Origin: Eubacterium sp. TM05-53
GTDB taxonomy: Bacteria; Bacillota_I; Bacilli_A; Erysipelotrichales; Erysipelotrichaceae
Assembly (NCBI RefSeq): GCF_003436425.1
Contig: NZ_QSPK01000061.1
Span: 1 to 14,353, forward strand
DNA: 14,353 nucleotides
Direction of reading: 5' to 3'
The translations under genes were made by a program, and so were the position numbers. This document shows, piece by piece, positions 12,781-14,353 of this stretch. Every line of letters begins with the position of its first letter. Within the stretch, counting starts at the first letter, position 1. The notes beneath the pieces were generated by a model, which searched no databases, was not told the origin of the DNA, and was given only the letters and a program-made list of their open reading frames with translations.

Positions 12781-14244
12781 CTATTTTTTATTAGCATCAT
12801 ATGTAAGCATAATGCCTAAATTCGCATAAATACTTAAATCTACATCCGCAACATCACAAGTTACATGTGCCTGCATACCTTTTAATTTTGGTAACATAGC
12901 TAATGCTTTTTTTGCATCTTCACTATGCAAAGCAGAAACAGATAACGCAATTAAAATTTCATTTGAGTGAAGTCTAGGATTTACCGAACCTAAATATTCT
13001 GTCTTTAAGTTTTGAATAGGTAAAATAGCTTCTGGTGAAATTAAAACTTTCTTTTTATCAATTCCTGCAAGATGTTTTAATACATTCATTAAAACAGCTG
13101 AACAAGCACCCATTAAATTCGTTGTTTTTCCTGTAATAATTGTTCCATCATCCAATTCAATAGCCCCAGAGAAAGAATGAGTTTGTTCTTCTTTTTTACG
13201 TGCAGCCACAACACAAGGACGATCTAATTCTGTAATACCCGCTTTGTTCATAACAACTTCTTGTTTTTGAACTTCTTCATATGAACATAGTTCATGAGCA
13301 TATCTTGTTTTACTTACAAAATAACGACGAATGATTTCCTGGTTACTTGCATTACAACATGCTTCATCATCACTAATACATAAACCCGCCATATTTACAC
13401 CCATATCTGTTGGACTTTGATAAGGACTTGAACCATATATTTCTTCAAAAATGTTCTTTAGGACAGGAAAAATTTCAATGTCACGATTATAGTTAACTGT
13501 TACTTCATTGTAAGCCTGTAAATGGAATGGGTCAATCATATTTACATCGGCCAAATCTGCAGTTGCAGCCTCATAAGCTAAATTAACAGGATGATTCAAA
13601 GGCAAATTCCAAATAGGGAACGTTTCATATTTTGCGTATCCAGCCTTAATGCCATGTTTATGTTCATGATATAACTGTGATAAACAAGTAGCCATTTTAC
13701 CACTACCAGGACCAGGTGCTGTTACAACCACTAAAGGTCTTGTTGTCTTAACATAATCATTCTTTCCAAATCCAGAATCCGAAATGATTTTTTTAGTATC
13801 CGTAGGATATCCTTCAATAAAGTAGTGGAAATATACGTCAATTTTTCTACGTTTCAAACGAGCTTTAAATAAATCAACTGCTTTTTGACGATTGTATTGT
13901 GTTACAACAACACTTCCAACATATAATCCTCTTTGTGTAAATTCATTGATCAAACGTAAAACATCTTCTTGATATGTAATTTGTAAATCGGAACGAGTTT
14001 TATTTTGTTCAATATCATTAGCATTAATGACAATGACAATTTCAGCATCATCTTTTAACTGCATCAACATTTGTAATTTTGAATCTGGCGAAAATCCAGG
14101 TAATACACGAGAAGCATGATTATCATCAAATAATTTTCCACCAAACTCCAAATATAATTTATCTCCAAATTGAGAAATTCTTTCTTTAATATGCTCTGAC
14201 TGCATTTCTAAATATTTTTGATTATTAAATCCAATTTTTTTCAT
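12781..14244 (-). CDS. DUF1846 / UPF0371 family protein (487 aa)
   Basis: This is a full-length member of the DUF1846 (UPF0371) family, whose biochemical role I do not know. It is soluble, with no signal peptide or membrane helix. The family start KKIGFNNQKYLEMQSEHI is present (2-19). After an N-terminal alpha/beta domain (about 1-165) comes VVVTAPGPGSGKM (172-184), a P-loop-like turn with Lys183 that suggests nucleotide or phosphate binding, followed by LSQLYHEHKHG (188-198). The C-terminal part (about 300-487) holds TGKTTNLMGACSAVLMN (371-387). I chose the ATG at 14244 because GGAGAT lies 7 bases upstream; a longer start at 14268 has none. It leads an operon with two small unknown proteins and a uridine-phosphorylase-like enzyme, and follows an rRNA operon on the same strand. 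Confidence 0.9.
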   Translation of the reverse strand: MKKIGFNNQKYLEMQSEHIKERISQFGDKLYLEFGGKLFDDNHASRVLPGFSPDSKLQMLMQLKDDAEIVIVINANDIEQNKTRSDLQITYQEDVLRLINEFTQRGLYVGSVVVTQYNRQKAVDLFKARLKRRKIDVYFHYFIEGYPTDTKKIISDSGFGKNDYVKTTRPLVVVTAPGPGSGKMATCLSQLYHEHKHGIKAGYAKYETFPIWNLPLNHPVNLAYEAATADLADVNMIDPFHLQAYNEVTVNYNRDIEIFPVLKNIFEEIYGSSPYQSPTDMGVNMAGLCISDDEACCNASNQEIIRRYFVSKTRYAHELCSYEEVQKQEVVMNKAGITELDRPCVVAARKKEEQTHSFSGAIELDDGTIITGKTTNLMGACSAVLMNVLKHLAGIDKKKVLISPEAILPIQNLKTEYLGSVNPRLHSNEILIALSVSALHSEDAKKALAMLPKLKGMQAHVTCDVADVDLSIYANLGIMLTYDANKK

Positions 14245-14251
14245 AATTTCA

Positions 14252-14257
14252 ATCTCC
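14252..14257 (-). promoter_or_regulatory. Ribosome binding site deciding the DUF1846 start
   Basis: GGAGAT on the minus strand lies 7 bases before the ATG at 14244. It lies between the two candidate starts, so it excludes the longer form beginning at 14268. Confidence 0.7.
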
Positions 14258-14269
14258 ATACAACTCATG

Positions 14270-14298
14270 ATTTTACAATAAAACTACAAAAAAGGCAA
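14270..14298 (-). promoter_or_regulatory. Probable promoter of the DUF1846 operon
   Basis: On the minus strand TTGCCT (14293-14298) and TAAAAT (14270-14275) are spaced by 17 bases. The -35 overlaps the T tract behind the 5S rRNA. Transcription would start near 14263, leaving a leader of about 20 bases. Confidence 0.5.
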
Positions 14299-14305
14299 AA
14301 AAAAA
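14297..14305 (-). terminator. T tract ending the rRNA operon
   Basis: Nine T on the minus strand directly follow the 3' end of the 5S rRNA, and six more lie at 14288-14293 after a GCC. No separate hairpin lies between 5S and the tract, so any terminator stem must be formed by 5S sequence, partly outside the window. Confidence 0.5.
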
Positions 14306-14353
14306 GGACCCGGCAGCTAGCTATCTTCGCAGGGGCAAGCCCAACTATTGTCG
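14306..14353 (-). rRNA. rrf: 5S rRNA, 3' end (partial)
   Basis: Read on the minus strand, the last 48 bases follow the 3' third of bacterial 5S rRNA. CGACAATAGTTGGGCTTGCC aligns with the GCCGATGGTAGT...GGGG...CCCC region of Bacillus 5S. CTGCGAAGATAGCTAGCTGC corresponds to the CTGTGAGAGTAGGACGCCGC segment. The closing CCGGGTCC would be the 3' arm of helix I. The 5' part lies beyond the window, as presumably do 23S and 16S. Confidence 0.82.

Overview
The window is AT-rich, with strong purine-rich ribosome binding sites, tightly packed operons and Rho-independent terminators. Together with a heterodimeric MarR-controlled ABC exporter, a UPF0371/DUF1846 protein and a DivIC-type septum protein, this suggests a low-GC Firmicute (Bacillota), perhaps from the Erysipelotrichia. 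The class is an inference from protein style; the species cannot be told. I see no CRISPR array, complete mobile element or prophage gene. It reads mostly as a core-genome region.

Layout, left to right. Positions 1-256 hold no gene, only short repeats. A tRNA-Arg(UCU) with its terminator lies on the minus strand (257-369). Next comes a minus-strand operon read from 4421 down to 423: a MarR repressor and the two halves of an ABC exporter. One half has the degenerate nucleotide site typical of heterodimeric exporters. Two palindromic operator-like boxes, 20 bp apart, sit between marR and a divergent plus-strand 23S rRNA uracil methyltransferase (rlmD). rlmD runs into a tRNA-Leu(GAG) and a terminator (4533-5962).

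From 9797 down to 5972 the minus strand carries a MurJ/SpoVB-type flippase, mnmG and a DivIC/FtsB-like gene, ending in a hairpin that overlaps the last stop codon. A short divergent promoter region (9798-9897) separates this from a plus-strand bifunctional NAD(P)HX epimerase/dehydratase gene (nnr, 9898-11394).

nnr converges on a four-gene minus-strand operon (14244 down to 11391): a DUF1846 protein, two small unrecognised proteins (95 and 99 aa) and a uridine-phosphorylase-like enzyme. The convergent genes overlap by 4 bp and share a bidirectional terminator made from their own last codons. At the right edge, 14306-14353 is the 3' end of a 5S rRNA on the minus strand, so an rRNA operon lies just outside the window.

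How the genes work together: the exporter operon is a self-contained, probably autoregulated drug or metabolite efflux unit. The flippase and DivIC genes belong to envelope synthesis and division. mnmG, rlmD, the tRNAs and the 5S gene belong to translation. nnr repairs damaged nicotinamide cofactors. The two small unknown proteins between DUF1846 and the nucleoside phosphorylase are the least explained part of the window.
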